A stretch of DNA of 64,000 bases from DASQUK01 sp963813485. Its GTDB lineage: Bacteria > Actinomycetota > Acidimicrobiia > Acidimicrobiales > VFJN01. The DNA is taken from the NCBI GenBank assembly GCA_963813485.1, contig CAWEZE010000030.1, positions 13,434 through 77,433 of the forward strand. The letters run 5' to 3'. Within the stretch, counting starts at the first letter, position 1. Each line of letters opens with the position of its first letter. Below, piece after piece: positions 18,300 through 29,051 of this stretch. Below the pieces are notes generated by a model that was not told where the DNA came from, did not search any database, and was given only the letters and a program-made list of their open reading frames with translations. The translations under genes and the position numbers were made by a program.

Positions 18300-18854
18300 A
18301 TGGTCAAGTTCACCGCTCCGAAGGCACCCGGGCTGGTCAAGGGCTTGGGCGTGACGCTCAAGACGATGATGAAGACCACGTTCCCGTCGCGGGGCATGAA
18401 GACGCTCATCCCGGCGCCGTCGATCGGCGCCGCCACCGTCCAGTACCCCCACGAGAAGGAGATGCCCGCGCCCCGGTCCCGCGGCGTCATCGCCCTCAAG
18501 GAGGACAACTGCACCGTCTGCATGCTGTGCGCCCGCAGCTGCCCCGACTGGTGCATCTACATCGAGGGCCACAAGGAGACGGCGCCGCCGCGACGCCCGG
18601 GCGGCAAGCCCCGGCAGGTCAACAAGCTCGACCGGTTCGACATCGACTACGCGCTGTGCATGTACTGCGGCATCTGCGTCGAGGTGTGCCCGTTCGACGC
18701 GCTGTTCTGGAGCCCCGAGTACGAGTACTCGGAGCTGCGCCTGGCCGACCTGCTCCACGACAAGGATCGTCTCGGCGAGTGGATGCAGACGGTGCCCGAC
18801 TTCGAGGCCTACGAGGCCGGGTCGGAGCAGAAGGTGCGCAAGGTTCCTCGCTGA
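18300..18854 (+). CDS. nuoI: NADH-quinone oxidoreductase subunit I (locus 2)
   Basis: Ferredoxin-like subunit with two [4Fe-4S] clusters: CTVCMLCARSCP and CMYCGICVEVCP, with all eight cysteines present. 184 residues, normal for the family and lacking the acidic tail of the locus 1 copy. In a complex without NuoE/F/G this subunit is the likely docking point for the unknown electron donor, as NdhI is for ferredoxin in the photosynthetic complex (family knowledge; the donor here is inference). ATG at 18300. Confidence 0.95.
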   Translation: MVKFTAPKAPGLVKGLGVTLKTMMKTTFPSRGMKTLIPAPSIGAATVQYPHEKEMPAPRSRGVIALKEDNCTVCMLCARSCPDWCIYIEGHKETAPPRRPGGKPRQVNKLDRFDIDYALCMYCGICVEVCPFDALFWSPEYEYSELRLADLLHDKDRLGEWMQTVPDFEAYEAGSEQKVRKVPR

Positions 18855-18872
18855 GGATGCAGAGCTGATCGC

Positions 18873-19385
18873 ATGGTCGCCGAGAACATCTTCTTCTACG
18901 TGATCGCCGTCGGCATGGTGGGTGCCGCCGTGGCCGTGGTGACGACGCGCAACGTGGTGCGCGCCGCGCTCTACCTCATCGCCGTGTTCGCGGGCGTCGC
19001 CGCACAGTTCATCCTGCTTGCCGCCGAGTTCGTGGCCGTCACCCAGGTGCTGATCTACATCGGGGCGATCATGGTCCTGATGCTGTTCGGCATCATGTTG
19101 ACTCGGGCCCGCATCGGGCGCGACGTCGACATGACGAACGACCATTGGTGGGTGGGCCTGGGCACGGCCCTGCTGCTGGCAGCGGTCATGGCGTACTCGC
19201 TCATCGACCGCTGGGGCGACGACGCCCTGCCGGCCGACCGACAGGTCAACTCGGTCGGTGGCAGCAACACCGCTACCGTGAGCGACTCGATCTTCTCGCA
19301 GTACCTGATCCCGTTCGAGATCGTGTCGGTGCTGCTGCTGGCGGCGCTGGTCGGCGCCATCGTCATCGCCCGTAAGGACCGGTGA
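18873..19385 (+). CDS. nuoJ: NADH-quinone oxidoreductase subunit J (locus 2)
   Basis: 170 residues, five predicted helices, with the conserved FVAVTQVLIYIGAIMVLMLF helix. It lacks the hydrophilic tail seen in locus 1. ATG 18873 is 18 bases after the nuoI stop. It is a membrane subunit of the central polar axis. nuoK follows after 10 bases. Confidence 0.94.
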   Translation: MVAENIFFYVIAVGMVGAAVAVVTTRNVVRAALYLIAVFAGVAAQFILLAAEFVAVTQVLIYIGAIMVLMLFGIMLTRARIGRDVDMTNDHWWVGLGTALLLAAVMAYSLIDRWGDDALPADRQVNSVGGSNTATVSDSIFSQYLIPFEIVSVLLLAALVGAIVIARKDR

Positions 19386-19395
19386 GGGCGGCGCT

Positions 19396-19704
19396 ATGGA
19401 CGACCTGATGCTCAACCAATTCCTGCTGCTGGCCGCGATCCTGTTCTCGATCGGCGTCTACGGGGTCATCGCCCGCAAGAACACGGTGATGGTGTTGATG
19501 TCGATCGAGCTGATCCTCAACGCCGTCAACATCAACCTGCTGACCTTCGGGGCCGCCAACCGCGATGTCGCCGGTGCCGTGTTCGCCCTGTTCGTGATCG
19601 CGGTGGCTGCCGCCGAGGTGGGCGTGGGGCTGGCGATGGTGCTGATCATCTACCGCAACCGCCACAGCGTCGACCTCGACGAGGTCGACTCGATGAGGGG
19701 ATAG
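19396..19704 (+). CDS. nuoK: NADH-quinone oxidoreductase subunit K (locus 2)
   Basis: 102 residues, three helices, with the membrane glutamates in VLMSIELILNAVNINLL and AVAAAEVGVGLAMVLIIY. ATG 19396. Normal family length. Only nine bases separate it from nuoL. Confidence 0.94.
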   Translation: MDDLMLNQFLLLAAILFSIGVYGVIARKNTVMVLMSIELILNAVNINLLTFGAANRDVAGAVFALFVIAVAAAEVGVGLAMVLIIYRNRHSVDLDEVDSMRG

Positions 19705-19713
19705 AGGCGCAGC

Positions 19714-21854
19714 GTGCTGGAGCAGGCCTGGATCATCCCTGTCATCCCCGCGGTCTCGTTCTTCCTGATCCTGCTGTTCGGGAAGCGGCTACCCCGGAAG
19801 GGCAGCGAGCTCGGCATCGCCGCCGTCGGCGCCGCGTTCGTGCTGGCGATCGTGACCCAGGTCCAATGGTTCCAGCACGTCAACGACGCGGAGCACGAGT
19901 CGGAGCCGACGCAGGAGCACGCGGCGCAGGTCGTCACGACCTCTGGCGTCTCCGACGGCGAGATCTCGGCGCCGGCGACGCCAGGACAGGAGGCAGACGA
20001 GCACGCCTCGATCGAACCGGTGACCCGCGAATGGACCTGGTTCGAGTTCGGCGAGGGTGAGGTCCACGTCGGGACGCTCATCGACGGGCCGGCAGTGATG
20101 ATGCTGATCGTCGTCACGCTGGTCTCGCTGCTGGTGCACGTGTACTCGACCGACTACGTGGCCGGCGACCGCCGCTACACCCACTTCTTCGCGTTCCTGT
20201 CGCTGTTCACCGCGTCGATGCTCGGCCTGGTCATGTCCAGTAGCACCCTGCAGCTCATGGTGTGCTGGGAGCTGGTGGGCGTGTGCTCCTTCGTGCTCAT
20301 CGGCCACTGGTGGGAGGAGAAGGCGAACAGCGACGCCGCCCTCAAGGCGTTCATCACCAACCGGGTGGGCGACGTCGGGCTGATCGTGGGTGTGATCATC
20401 CTGTTCTTCGCCGCGGGACAGACCTTCGACATCCTCGACATCAACACCGAGGCGCTGAGCGGCGACATCAGCCACCTGGCGCTGCTGGTGGCGTCGTGCT
20501 GCTCTGGTCGCCGCCGTCATGTCCAAGTCGGGCCAGTTCATCCTGCACACCTGGCTCCCCGACGCCATGGCCGGCCCCACGCCGGTGTCCGCCCTCATCC
20601 ACGCCGCGACCATGGTCGTGGCCGGGCATCTACATGGTCTCCCGGCTCTACGCGGTCTTCTGGGAGGGCCTGTCGATCGGTACCTCCAGCATCAACCTGC
20701 TCGCGCTGGTCGGCGGCGTGACCGTGCTGGGTGGGGCGGGGCTGGCGTTCGTGCAGAACGACATCAAGCGGGTGCTGGCCTACTCCACGGTGTCGCAGCT
20801 CGGCTACATGGTCATGGCCCTCGGCGTCGGCGCCTGGACCGCGGCGCTGTTCCACCTGTTCACGCACGCGTTCTTCAAGGCCTGCCTCTTCCTGGGCTCG
20901 GGGTCGGTCAGCCACTCCGTCCACAGCTTCGACATGCGGGAGATGGGCGGCCTGCGCAAGTGGATGCCGCAGACCTACAGGACGTTCCTCATCGCCACCG
21001 CCGCGCTCATCGGCATCTTCCCCTTCGCCGGCTTCTGGTCGAAGGACGAAATCCTCGCGGGTGCGTCGCAACTCGGCGGCGCCGGCAACTACCGGGTGTT
21101 CATGGTCGTCGGCATCATCGGCGCGTTCATGACCGCCGCGTACATGACGCGGTGCGTGTACCTCACCTTCTTCGGCGAATTCCGCGGGCATGGCCACCCC
21201 CACGAGTCTGGGCCGCGCATCGTCGTGCCGTTGTGGATCCTGGCTGCCCTGGGCGTCGTCGCCGGGCTGGTCAACCTGCCCTCGGCGCTCGCACCCGACA
21301 GCGTCGAGCTGCGCTTCGAGCACTACTACGAGCCGGTGGGCGCCTACTTCCCGAGCATCGTGCCCGAGTTCGCCCACCCCGAGTTCTCGTGGGGTATCGC
21401 CATTGTCAGCACGCTCATCGGGCTCATCGGCATCGGCATCGGGATCGGCTGGTACACGGGGCGGATTGCCCTCCGCGGCATCAGTGAGCGCAATGCGCTG
21501 GCCCACGCGGGCTACACGACTCTGGTCAACAAGTACTACTTCGACCACCTCTACACCGACGTGATCGCCGCCGGCACCAAGGGGCCGGTCGCCCGAGGCG
21601 TCAACTGGTTCAACCAGACCGTGATCGACGGGGTGGTCAACGGCGCGGGTCGCCTCGCCACCGCCACCGGCCGCTGGGTGTACACACACGTCGACCAGCA
21701 GGTCGTCGACGGAGCCGTCAACGGCTCCGCCGGCGCCGCCCAGACCGGCGGCCAGGTCTTCCGGCAGCTGACGTCCGGCAAGGTGCAGCAGTACGGCGCC
21801 CTGCTCTTCGGGGCGGCCGCGCTGTTCGCGGGCGCATTCATCGTCCTCATCTGA
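19714..21854 (+). CDS. nuoL: NADH-quinone oxidoreductase subunit L (locus 2), two frameshifts
   Basis: Distal antiporter-like subunit, about 712 residues after correction. It reads in frame 1 from GTG 19714, changes to frame 2 near 20497 (after LALLVA, continuing AALVAAVMSKSGQFILHTWL) and to frame 3 near 20627 (MVVAG, continuing IYMVSRLYAVFW). Each change fits a single extra base, for example gccgggcatc where ggc atc is expected. Motifs on all three segments (CWELVGVCSFVLI, WLPDAMAGPTPVSALI, FTHAFFKACLFLGSGS) match NuoL. A roughly 60-residue hydrophilic, His/Glu-rich insertion lies after the first helices (residues 50-115). Likely intact in the cell if the breaks are sequencing errors. Confidence 0.88.
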
Positions 21855-21876
21855 TGGCTAACGCCAAGGGTCACCA

Positions 21877-23442
21877 ATGAACAACAACGAGTTTCTGACC
21901 GACTGGGGCCTGACCCTCATGGTGTTCCTGCCGGCGGCAGGGGCGCTGGTGATGCTGCTCATCCCCAAGGCCGAAGAGGAGATCCACAAGTGGGTCGCGC
22001 TGGTCGCTGTGCTGGCCAGCGCGGGCGTGGGCGCCGCGGTGCTGGCGGACTTCAGCTACGACCGCACCGCCGAGCTGCAGTTCGTCCTCAACAAGCCGTG
22101 GATCGATGTGATCCACGCCCGGTACTTCGTCGGCATCGACGGCCTGTCGGTGCCGCTGGTGGCGCTGACCTTGCTGATCACGCCGCTCTGCATCGTCTAC
22201 AGCTGGAACCACTTCCCCGAGCCCCGCAACGCCAAGGCGTTCCTGATCCTGCTGCTGGTGCTACAGACCGGGATGATCGGCACCTTCGTGGCGCAGGACC
22301 TCATCCTGTTCTTCGTCTTCTTCGAGGTCGTGCTGCTGCCGATGTACTTCCTCATCGGCGTGTGGGGCGGCGAGCAACGCCAGTACGCGGCGATCAAGTT
22401 CTTCCTGTTCACCCTGTTCGGGTCGGCGTTGATGATCATCAGCTTCCTGGCCCTGTTCTTCGTGGCCGGCGGCGTCACCTTCTCCATCCCCGAGCTGGCG
22501 GAGCGCATCTCCGACCCCGCCCGCTTCGGGCTCGAGGCGATTCCGCTGGCGACCCAGGTGCTCATCTTCGGCGGCATGTTCATGGGTTTCGGCATCAAGG
22601 TGCCGATCTTCCCGTTCCACACCTGGCTACCCGACGCCCACACGCAGGCTCCCACGGTCGGCTCGGTCATCCTGGCGTCCATCATGCTGAAGCTCGGCAC
22701 CTACGGCTTCGTGCGGGTGGCGCTGCCGATCCTGCCCGAGGCCGCGGTCGAGTGGGCGCCGTACATCGGCGGCCTGGCCGTGATCGGCATCATCTACGGC
22801 GCCCTGGCGTGCCTGGCGCAGACCGACATGAAACGGCTCATCGCCTTCTCGTCGGTCTCGCACATGGGGTTCATCATGCTGGGCATCGCCACGCTCACCG
22901 ACTTCGGCCTCAACGCCGCGGTGATGGGCATGGTCGCCCACGGCCTCATCACCGGCATGCTCTTCTTCCTGGCCGGATCGGTGAAGGAGCGCTACCACAC
23001 GCTGGATATCCACCGGCTCGGCGGCATCCTGGTGAAGGCGCCCCGGATGGGCTGGATCCTGGGGTTCACCGCAATGGCGTCGCTCGGCCTGCCTGGGCTG
23101 GCCGGGTTCTGGGGGGAGTTCCCGGCGATCCTGTCGGCCTACGACCCGGGCGCCGGCCTGTCCACGGTGACGTTCCGGGTCTACATGGTGATCGCCGCCC
23201 TGGGGACCGTGTTCGCCGCCGGCTACCTGCTGTGGCTGTACCAGCGGACGTCGTTCGGTGTCCCCACCGAGGAGTTCGAGGACGACGACATCGCCGACGT
23301 CCAGACGCCGGAGTGGATCGCCTGGGTGCCGATGCTGGTGCTCATCCTGGCCATCGGCATCTACCCCAACCTGGTGTTCCGCGTGACCGACGACCAGCTC
23401 ACCTCGGTTGCGCAGATGCTCACCGCGGCAGCCGGGGGCTGA
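21877..23442 (+). CDS. nuoM: NADH-quinone oxidoreductase subunit M (locus 2)
   Basis: Middle antiporter-like subunit, 521 residues. Motifs include FFEVVLLPMYFLIGVWGG, VPIFPFHTWLPDAHTQAPT and TDMKRLIAFSSVSHMGFIML with the conserved Lys. ATG 21877 comes 22 bases after the nuoL stop. Shorter than the locus 1 copy, mainly because it lacks the enlarged Glu/Gln-rich loop. A short gap of 25 bases leads to nuoN. Confidence 0.96.
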   Translation: MNNNEFLTDWGLTLMVFLPAAGALVMLLIPKAEEEIHKWVALVAVLASAGVGAAVLADFSYDRTAELQFVLNKPWIDVIHARYFVGIDGLSVPLVALTLLITPLCIVYSWNHFPEPRNAKAFLILLLVLQTGMIGTFVAQDLILFFVFFEVVLLPMYFLIGVWGGEQRQYAAIKFFLFTLFGSALMIISFLALFFVAGGVTFSIPELAERISDPARFGLEAIPLATQVLIFGGMFMGFGIKVPIFPFHTWLPDAHTQAPTVGSVILASIMLKLGTYGFVRVALPILPEAAVEWAPYIGGLAVIGIIYGALACLAQTDMKRLIAFSSVSHMGFIMLGIATLTDFGLNAAVMGMVAHGLITGMLFFLAGSVKERYHTLDIHRLGGILVKAPRMGWILGFTAMASLGLPGLAGFWGEFPAILSAYDPGAGLSTVTFRVYMVIAALGTVFAAGYLLWLYQRTSFGVPTEEFEDDDIADVQTPEWIAWVPMLVLILAIGIYPNLVFRVTDDQLTSVAQMLTAAAGG

Positions 23443-23467
23443 GCGTGCGCGGCGAGGTTGTCCGCTG

Positions 23468-24982
23468 ATGCTCGGCCCGCTCGCCACCCTGGCGCAGGCC
23501 GACGCCGGCTTCGTCCGGCCGGTCATCGACTGGCACGCGCTCGCCCCGGAGCTGGTGCTGACCGCCGTGTTGTGCATCGTGCTCGTGGCCGACCTGTTCC
23601 TCCCCGAGGACCGCAAGGCCGTGCTGCCGTCGCTGGCCGGGCTCGGGCTGCTGGCGGCCCTGATTCCGGTGCTCACGCTCGCCGTCGACGGGGCCGATCG
23701 CTCGATGTTCGGCGGCGCCTACGTTGTCGACAACTTCGCGCTGGTGGTCAAGGCGCTGTTCCTGGTGGCCGGCTACGTCACCGTCCTCCAATCGACCAAC
23801 TACATCGCCGAGGGCGACTACGCCGAGGGCGAGTACTACTTCCTGTTGCTGTCGTCGATCCTGGGCATGACGGTCATGGGCTCGGCGCGCGACCTCGTGA
23901 CGATCTTCGTGGCCCTGGAGCTGCTGTCGGTCCCCGCCTACCTACTTGCAGGCTGGCGCAAGCGCGACCCGAAGGGCAACGAGGCGGGCGCCAAGTACTA
24001 CCTGATGGGGGTGTTCGCCACGGGTGTGCTGCTCTACGGCATGTCGCTGCTCTACGGCGTGGCCGGCAGCACCAAGCTGGCCGACATCGGCGCCGGGCTC
24101 GCCGGGGCGCAGAGCGTTCCAGCGATCACGCTGGCCATCGTGTTCTGCATCGCCGGGTTCGGCTTCAAGGTCTCGGCGGTGCCCTTCCACACCTGGGCGC
24201 CCGACACGTACGAGGGCGCGCCCACCCCCATCACTGCGTTCCTCTCGGTGTCGTCCAAGGCGGCGGGGTTCGTCGCGCTGTTGCAGCTGGTGATCATCGG
24301 CTTCGCCGAGCGGTCCGACGTGGTGCGGCCGCTCATGTGGGTACTCGCGGCGCTGTCGATGACGATCGGCAATGTCGTGGCCCTGCGGCAGTCGAACGTG
24401 GTGCGGATGCTGGCCTATTCGGGGATCTCGCAGGCCGGGTTCATGTTGGCGCCGCTGGCGGTGGTGGGGCAGGTCGGCGACGACACGCTCACGTCGATCG
24501 TGACCTACCTGGTGATCTACGCGGCCATGAACCTGGGCGCGTTCACGGTGGTCATGGCCGTCGCCCGCAAGACCGGCAGCGCCGAGGTCAGCAGCTTCGG
24601 GGGCTTGTTCGACTACGCGCCCTCGTTGGCCGTGCTGATGTCGCTCTTCCTGTTCTCCCTGGCCGGGATCCCACCGTTGGCCGGGTGGTTGGCGAAGTTC
24701 GTCGCGTTCCGGGCGGTCATCGACGCCGACACCGGCTGGGCCTACGCGTTGGCGGTGGTGATGGCCGTCAACTCCGTGATCGCACTCGCCTACTACGCCA
24801 ACATCGCCAAGGAGATGTGGATGAACCCGGCGCCCGACGGCGACAAGACGCCCGTACGGGTACCGGTCTCGCTCACTGCGGCGCTCGCCATCACCGGCGT
24901 GTTCACGCTCGTGTTCGGCGTCACGCAGTGGGCCACCGAGCTGGGCGACATGGCCAGCTTCGTGGCGAACATCGGGAAGTAG
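23468..24982 (+). CDS. nuoN: NADH-quinone oxidoreductase subunit N (locus 2)
   Basis: Third antiporter-like subunit, 504 residues. Motifs include FVALELLSVPAYLLAGW, FKVSAVPFHTWAPDTYEGAP and LRQSNVVRMLAYSGISQAGF. In the last one the Lys of the usual VKRMMAYSS form is replaced (SNVVRMLAY). ATG 23468 is preferred because it starts the first hydrophobic stretch; an open frame extends further upstream across the nuoM stop. It ends the second locus and is followed by a long inverted repeat. Confidence 0.94.
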   Translation: MLGPLATLAQADAGFVRPVIDWHALAPELVLTAVLCIVLVADLFLPEDRKAVLPSLAGLGLLAALIPVLTLAVDGADRSMFGGAYVVDNFALVVKALFLVAGYVTVLQSTNYIAEGDYAEGEYYFLLLSSILGMTVMGSARDLVTIFVALELLSVPAYLLAGWRKRDPKGNEAGAKYYLMGVFATGVLLYGMSLLYGVAGSTKLADIGAGLAGAQSVPAITLAIVFCIAGFGFKVSAVPFHTWAPDTYEGAPTPITAFLSVSSKAAGFVALLQLVIIGFAERSDVVRPLMWVLAALSMTIGNVVALRQSNVVRMLAYSGISQAGFMLAPLAVVGQVGDDTLTSIVTYLVIYAAMNLGAFTVVMAVARKTGSAEVSSFGGLFDYAPSLAVLMSLFLFSLAGIPPLAGWLAKFVAFRAVIDADTGWAYALAVVMAVNSVIALAYYANIAKEMWMNPAPDGDKTPVRVPVSLTAALAITGVFTLVFGVTQWATELGDMASFVANIGK

Positions 24983-24983
24983 G

Positions 24984-25053
24984 TGGCTGGTGTCGACCAC
25001 CGGTGCACGTCTCCCTGACCCGGCGATGCGCACACCCTGGTCGACGCCAGCCA
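24984..25053 (+). terminator. long inverted repeat after nuoN (locus 2)
   Basis: tggctggtgtcgaccac (24984-25000) pairs with ctggtcgacgccagcca (25037-25053) over about 16 bases with one G-T pair and a 36-base loop. It begins one base after the nuoN stop and ends 14 bases before the methyltransferase gene. It probably ends or attenuates the nuo transcript, so the next gene may be only partly co-expressed. Confidence 0.55.
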
Positions 25054-25067
25054 TCTAGCGGCCCCAC

Positions 25068-26219
25068 ATGTCGGTCGCCGAGCGCATCGCCGCCGAGATC
25101 CGCCGGCACGGGCCGCGGCCGCTGGAGCGGGTGCTCGAGGTCGCGCTCTACGACCCGGCCGGCGGGTTCTACGAGACCGGCGGCCGGTCCGGTGCCCGGC
25201 AGGGCGACTTCCTCACCAGCCCCGAGGTGGGGCCCCTGTTCGGCGCGGTGGTGGGCCGGGCGCTCGACGGCTGGTGGCGGGACATGGGATCGCCCGACCC
25301 GTTCGTCGTGGTCGACGCCGGCGCCGGCCCCGGCTCGCTCTGCCGGGCGGTGCTGGACTCGGCTCCGGACTGCGCGCCGGCACTGCGCTACGTCCTGGTC
25401 GAGCGCTCGGCCGCACAACGGCGCCTCCATGCGCGGACCTTGCGCCTGGAGGACCCCGCCCTCGCCTTCGCTCCGGTCGACCCGGACACCGAGGCGCCGG
25501 TGCCCGAGGCGGCGGCTGGGCCAATCTGCGTCAGCCTTGCCGAGCTGCCCCGGGTCAAGGGACCGGCGGTGGTGCTGGCCAACGAGCTCGTTGACAACCT
25601 GCCGTTCGGCCTGGCCGAGCGCGGCGCCGACGGGTGGTGGGAGGTGCGCGTGGAGCTCGGCGAGGCCCAGGGGCCTGCGCCCCCGGCCGGGTTCGTCCAG
25701 CTGCTCGTGCCGCTCGACGGTGAACGGGCCGAGCTGCTCGACCGCCTGGTGCCCGATCCCGTCGCCGGGACGCGGGTCCCGCTCCAGGATGCGGCGAGGG
25801 CCTGGTTGCGAGACGCCCTGGCGGTCGCGGGCGCCCGGGGTCGCGTGGTGGTGATCGACTACGCCGCCACCACCGCGGAGCTGGCCGGCCGCCCCCAGGA
25901 CCAATGGGTCCGGACGTACCGCGGGCACCGCCACGGCGCCGCCTTGCTCGAAAACCTGGGCGAGCAGGACGTCACCTGCGAGGTGGCGATCGACCAGCTG
26001 GCGACCGTCAAGCGACCGGCGCTCGATCGGAGCCAGGCCGATTGGTTGCGTGCCTCGGGCATCGACGAGCTGGTGGCCGAGGGCCGTTCCAAGTGGGTCG
26101 AGCGCGCCCACGTGGGCGACCTCGCCGCCATGAAGGCCCGCAGCCGGGTCAGCGAGTCGGACGCGCTGCTCGATCCCGCCGGCCTCGGCGGCTTCCGGGT
26201 CCTCGAATGGTCCGGCTGA
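25068..26219 (+). CDS. MidA/NDUFAF7-type SAM methyltransferase
   Basis: 383 residues of the SAM-dependent MidA family (COG1565). Marks are the entry motif YDPAGGFYETGG, RQGDFLTSPEVGPLFG, SAM motif I VVVDAGAGPGSLCRAVL and the family motif LANELVDNLPFGL. The mitochondrial homologue NDUFAF7 dimethylates Arg85 of NDUFS2 (the NuoD homologue) and is needed to assemble complex I; that is established knowledge. The bacterial role is not established. The target arginine is conserved in the NuoD of this locus (Arg69). ATG 25068 lies 85 bases after nuoN2 and same-strand, but an inverted repeat lies between. A complex I assembly or modification role is a reasonable inference. Confidence 0.88.
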   Translation: MSVAERIAAEIRRHGPRPLERVLEVALYDPAGGFYETGGRSGARQGDFLTSPEVGPLFGAVVGRALDGWWRDMGSPDPFVVVDAGAGPGSLCRAVLDSAPDCAPALRYVLVERSAAQRRLHARTLRLEDPALAFAPVDPDTEAPVPEAAAGPICVSLAELPRVKGPAVVLANELVDNLPFGLAERGADGWWEVRVELGEAQGPAPPAGFVQLLVPLDGERAELLDRLVPDPVAGTRVPLQDAARAWLRDALAVAGARGRVVVIDYAATTAELAGRPQDQWVRTYRGHRHGAALLENLGEQDVTCEVAIDQLATVKRPALDRSQADWLRASGIDELVAEGRSKWVERAHVGDLAAMKARSRVSESDALLDPAGLGGFRVLEWSG

Positions 26220-26269
26220 GGTGGGGGTGAGGCCGGCGGCCGCGCGGAAGCACGTGGCCGATCCCCGGC

Positions 26270-26920
26270 TCAGGCGCGCTCGGCGGCGGTGGCCGCCAGG
26301 AGGGCCTCGACGCCGGAGACGATGAAGTCGAGCCCCAACTCGAACTCGGCGTCGTAGCGGGCGGGCGTCATCTTTCCCAGGTTCTCGAGCTCGCACAGGT
26401 CCGGGAAGCGGCTCAGGTCCAGCACCTCGCCTGGCGACGAGGTGCGCCGCCCGGCGCCGGTCTGTTCCGACACGTGCCCCTGCGTGAAGCTGGCGATCAC
26501 GCCCAGCACCCGATCGGCGGTCTCGACGTCGAGGCCGATCGCGCGGAGCTCGCGCATGGCCGAGTCGACGAACGCGGCCGTGCCCTCGGTTACGAGCGGG
26601 CGGCCGGCCACCAGACGGACGGCGTTGGGGTGGCTGAGCAGCACCGATCGATAGATGCCGGCATGCCGCCGGATGCGCTCCTGCCAGGGCTCGGGCCCCG
26701 GCACGACGAGCGGCATCTCGCCGAAGATCAGCTCGACCACGCCCTCGATCAGGTCTTCCTTGCTCTCGACGTAGCCGTAGAGCGACATCGCCTCCACGCC
26801 CAGCGCCCGCCCCAGCCGGCGCATGCTGAGGGCATCCACCCCCTCGCGATCGACCAGGTCGAGCGCCGCCTGGAGGACCCGCACCCTCGTCAGCGCTGGG
26901 CGTGCGGGTGGGGTCGCCAT
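26270..26920 (-). CDS. TetR family transcriptional regulator
   Basis: 216 residues from ATG 26920. The N-terminal helix-turn-helix spans about residues 10-57 (VLQAALDLVDREGVDALSM, LGVEAMSLYGYVESKEDL). The C-terminal ligand domain resembles the TetR_C class found in Tet-repressor-like proteins (FTQGHVSEQ, FELGLDFIVSGVEALL). The open frame continues upstream of 26920 but without gene-like sequence. It is divergent from acetyl-CoA synthetase, with 123 bases between starts, and convergent with the methyltransferase. It may regulate acs or itself; the ligand is unknown. Confidence 0.85.
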   Translation of the reverse strand: MATPPARPALTRVRVLQAALDLVDREGVDALSMRRLGRALGVEAMSLYGYVESKEDLIEGVVELIFGEMPLVVPGPEPWQERIRRHAGIYRSVLLSHPNAVRLVAGRPLVTEGTAAFVDSAMRELRAIGLDVETADRVLGVIASFTQGHVSEQTGAGRRTSSPGEVLDLSRFPDLCELENLGKMTPARYDAEFELGLDFIVSGVEALLAATAAERA

Positions 26921-26974
26921 CCCTGCACCATGGCACGTCCCACCCCGCCCGGCCACCGCGCCACCAACGGCAGA

Positions 26975-26980
26975 TAGGCT
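26975..26980 (+). promoter_or_regulatory. -10 hexamer for acetyl-CoA synthetase
   Basis: TAGGCT at 26975-26980 matches the -10 form seen at other genes in the window and would give an mRNA leader of about 57 bases before the acs ATG. No clear -35 was found. Confidence 0.35.
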
Positions 26981-27043
26981 CGTCGGGCCATCCAGGCCAG
27001 GAACGACCAGCCACCAACCATCAGACATCCAGGGGGAGAGGCG

Positions 27044-29041
<1,998 letters not shown>

Positions 29042-29051
29042 GGGCGCGCTC

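Noticed and set aside
15791..18854. NuoB/C/D/H/I-type genes considered as a group 4 hydrogenase
   Set aside because: NuoD lacks the paired CxxC nickel ligands and keeps quinone-site features, and full nuoA, J, K, L, M, N accompany it.
16941..19415. Very long minus-strand open frame opposite nuoD, H, I and J
   Set aside because: Composition is Arg/His/Glu-rich antisense shadow with no motif, and the plus strand carries clear genes.
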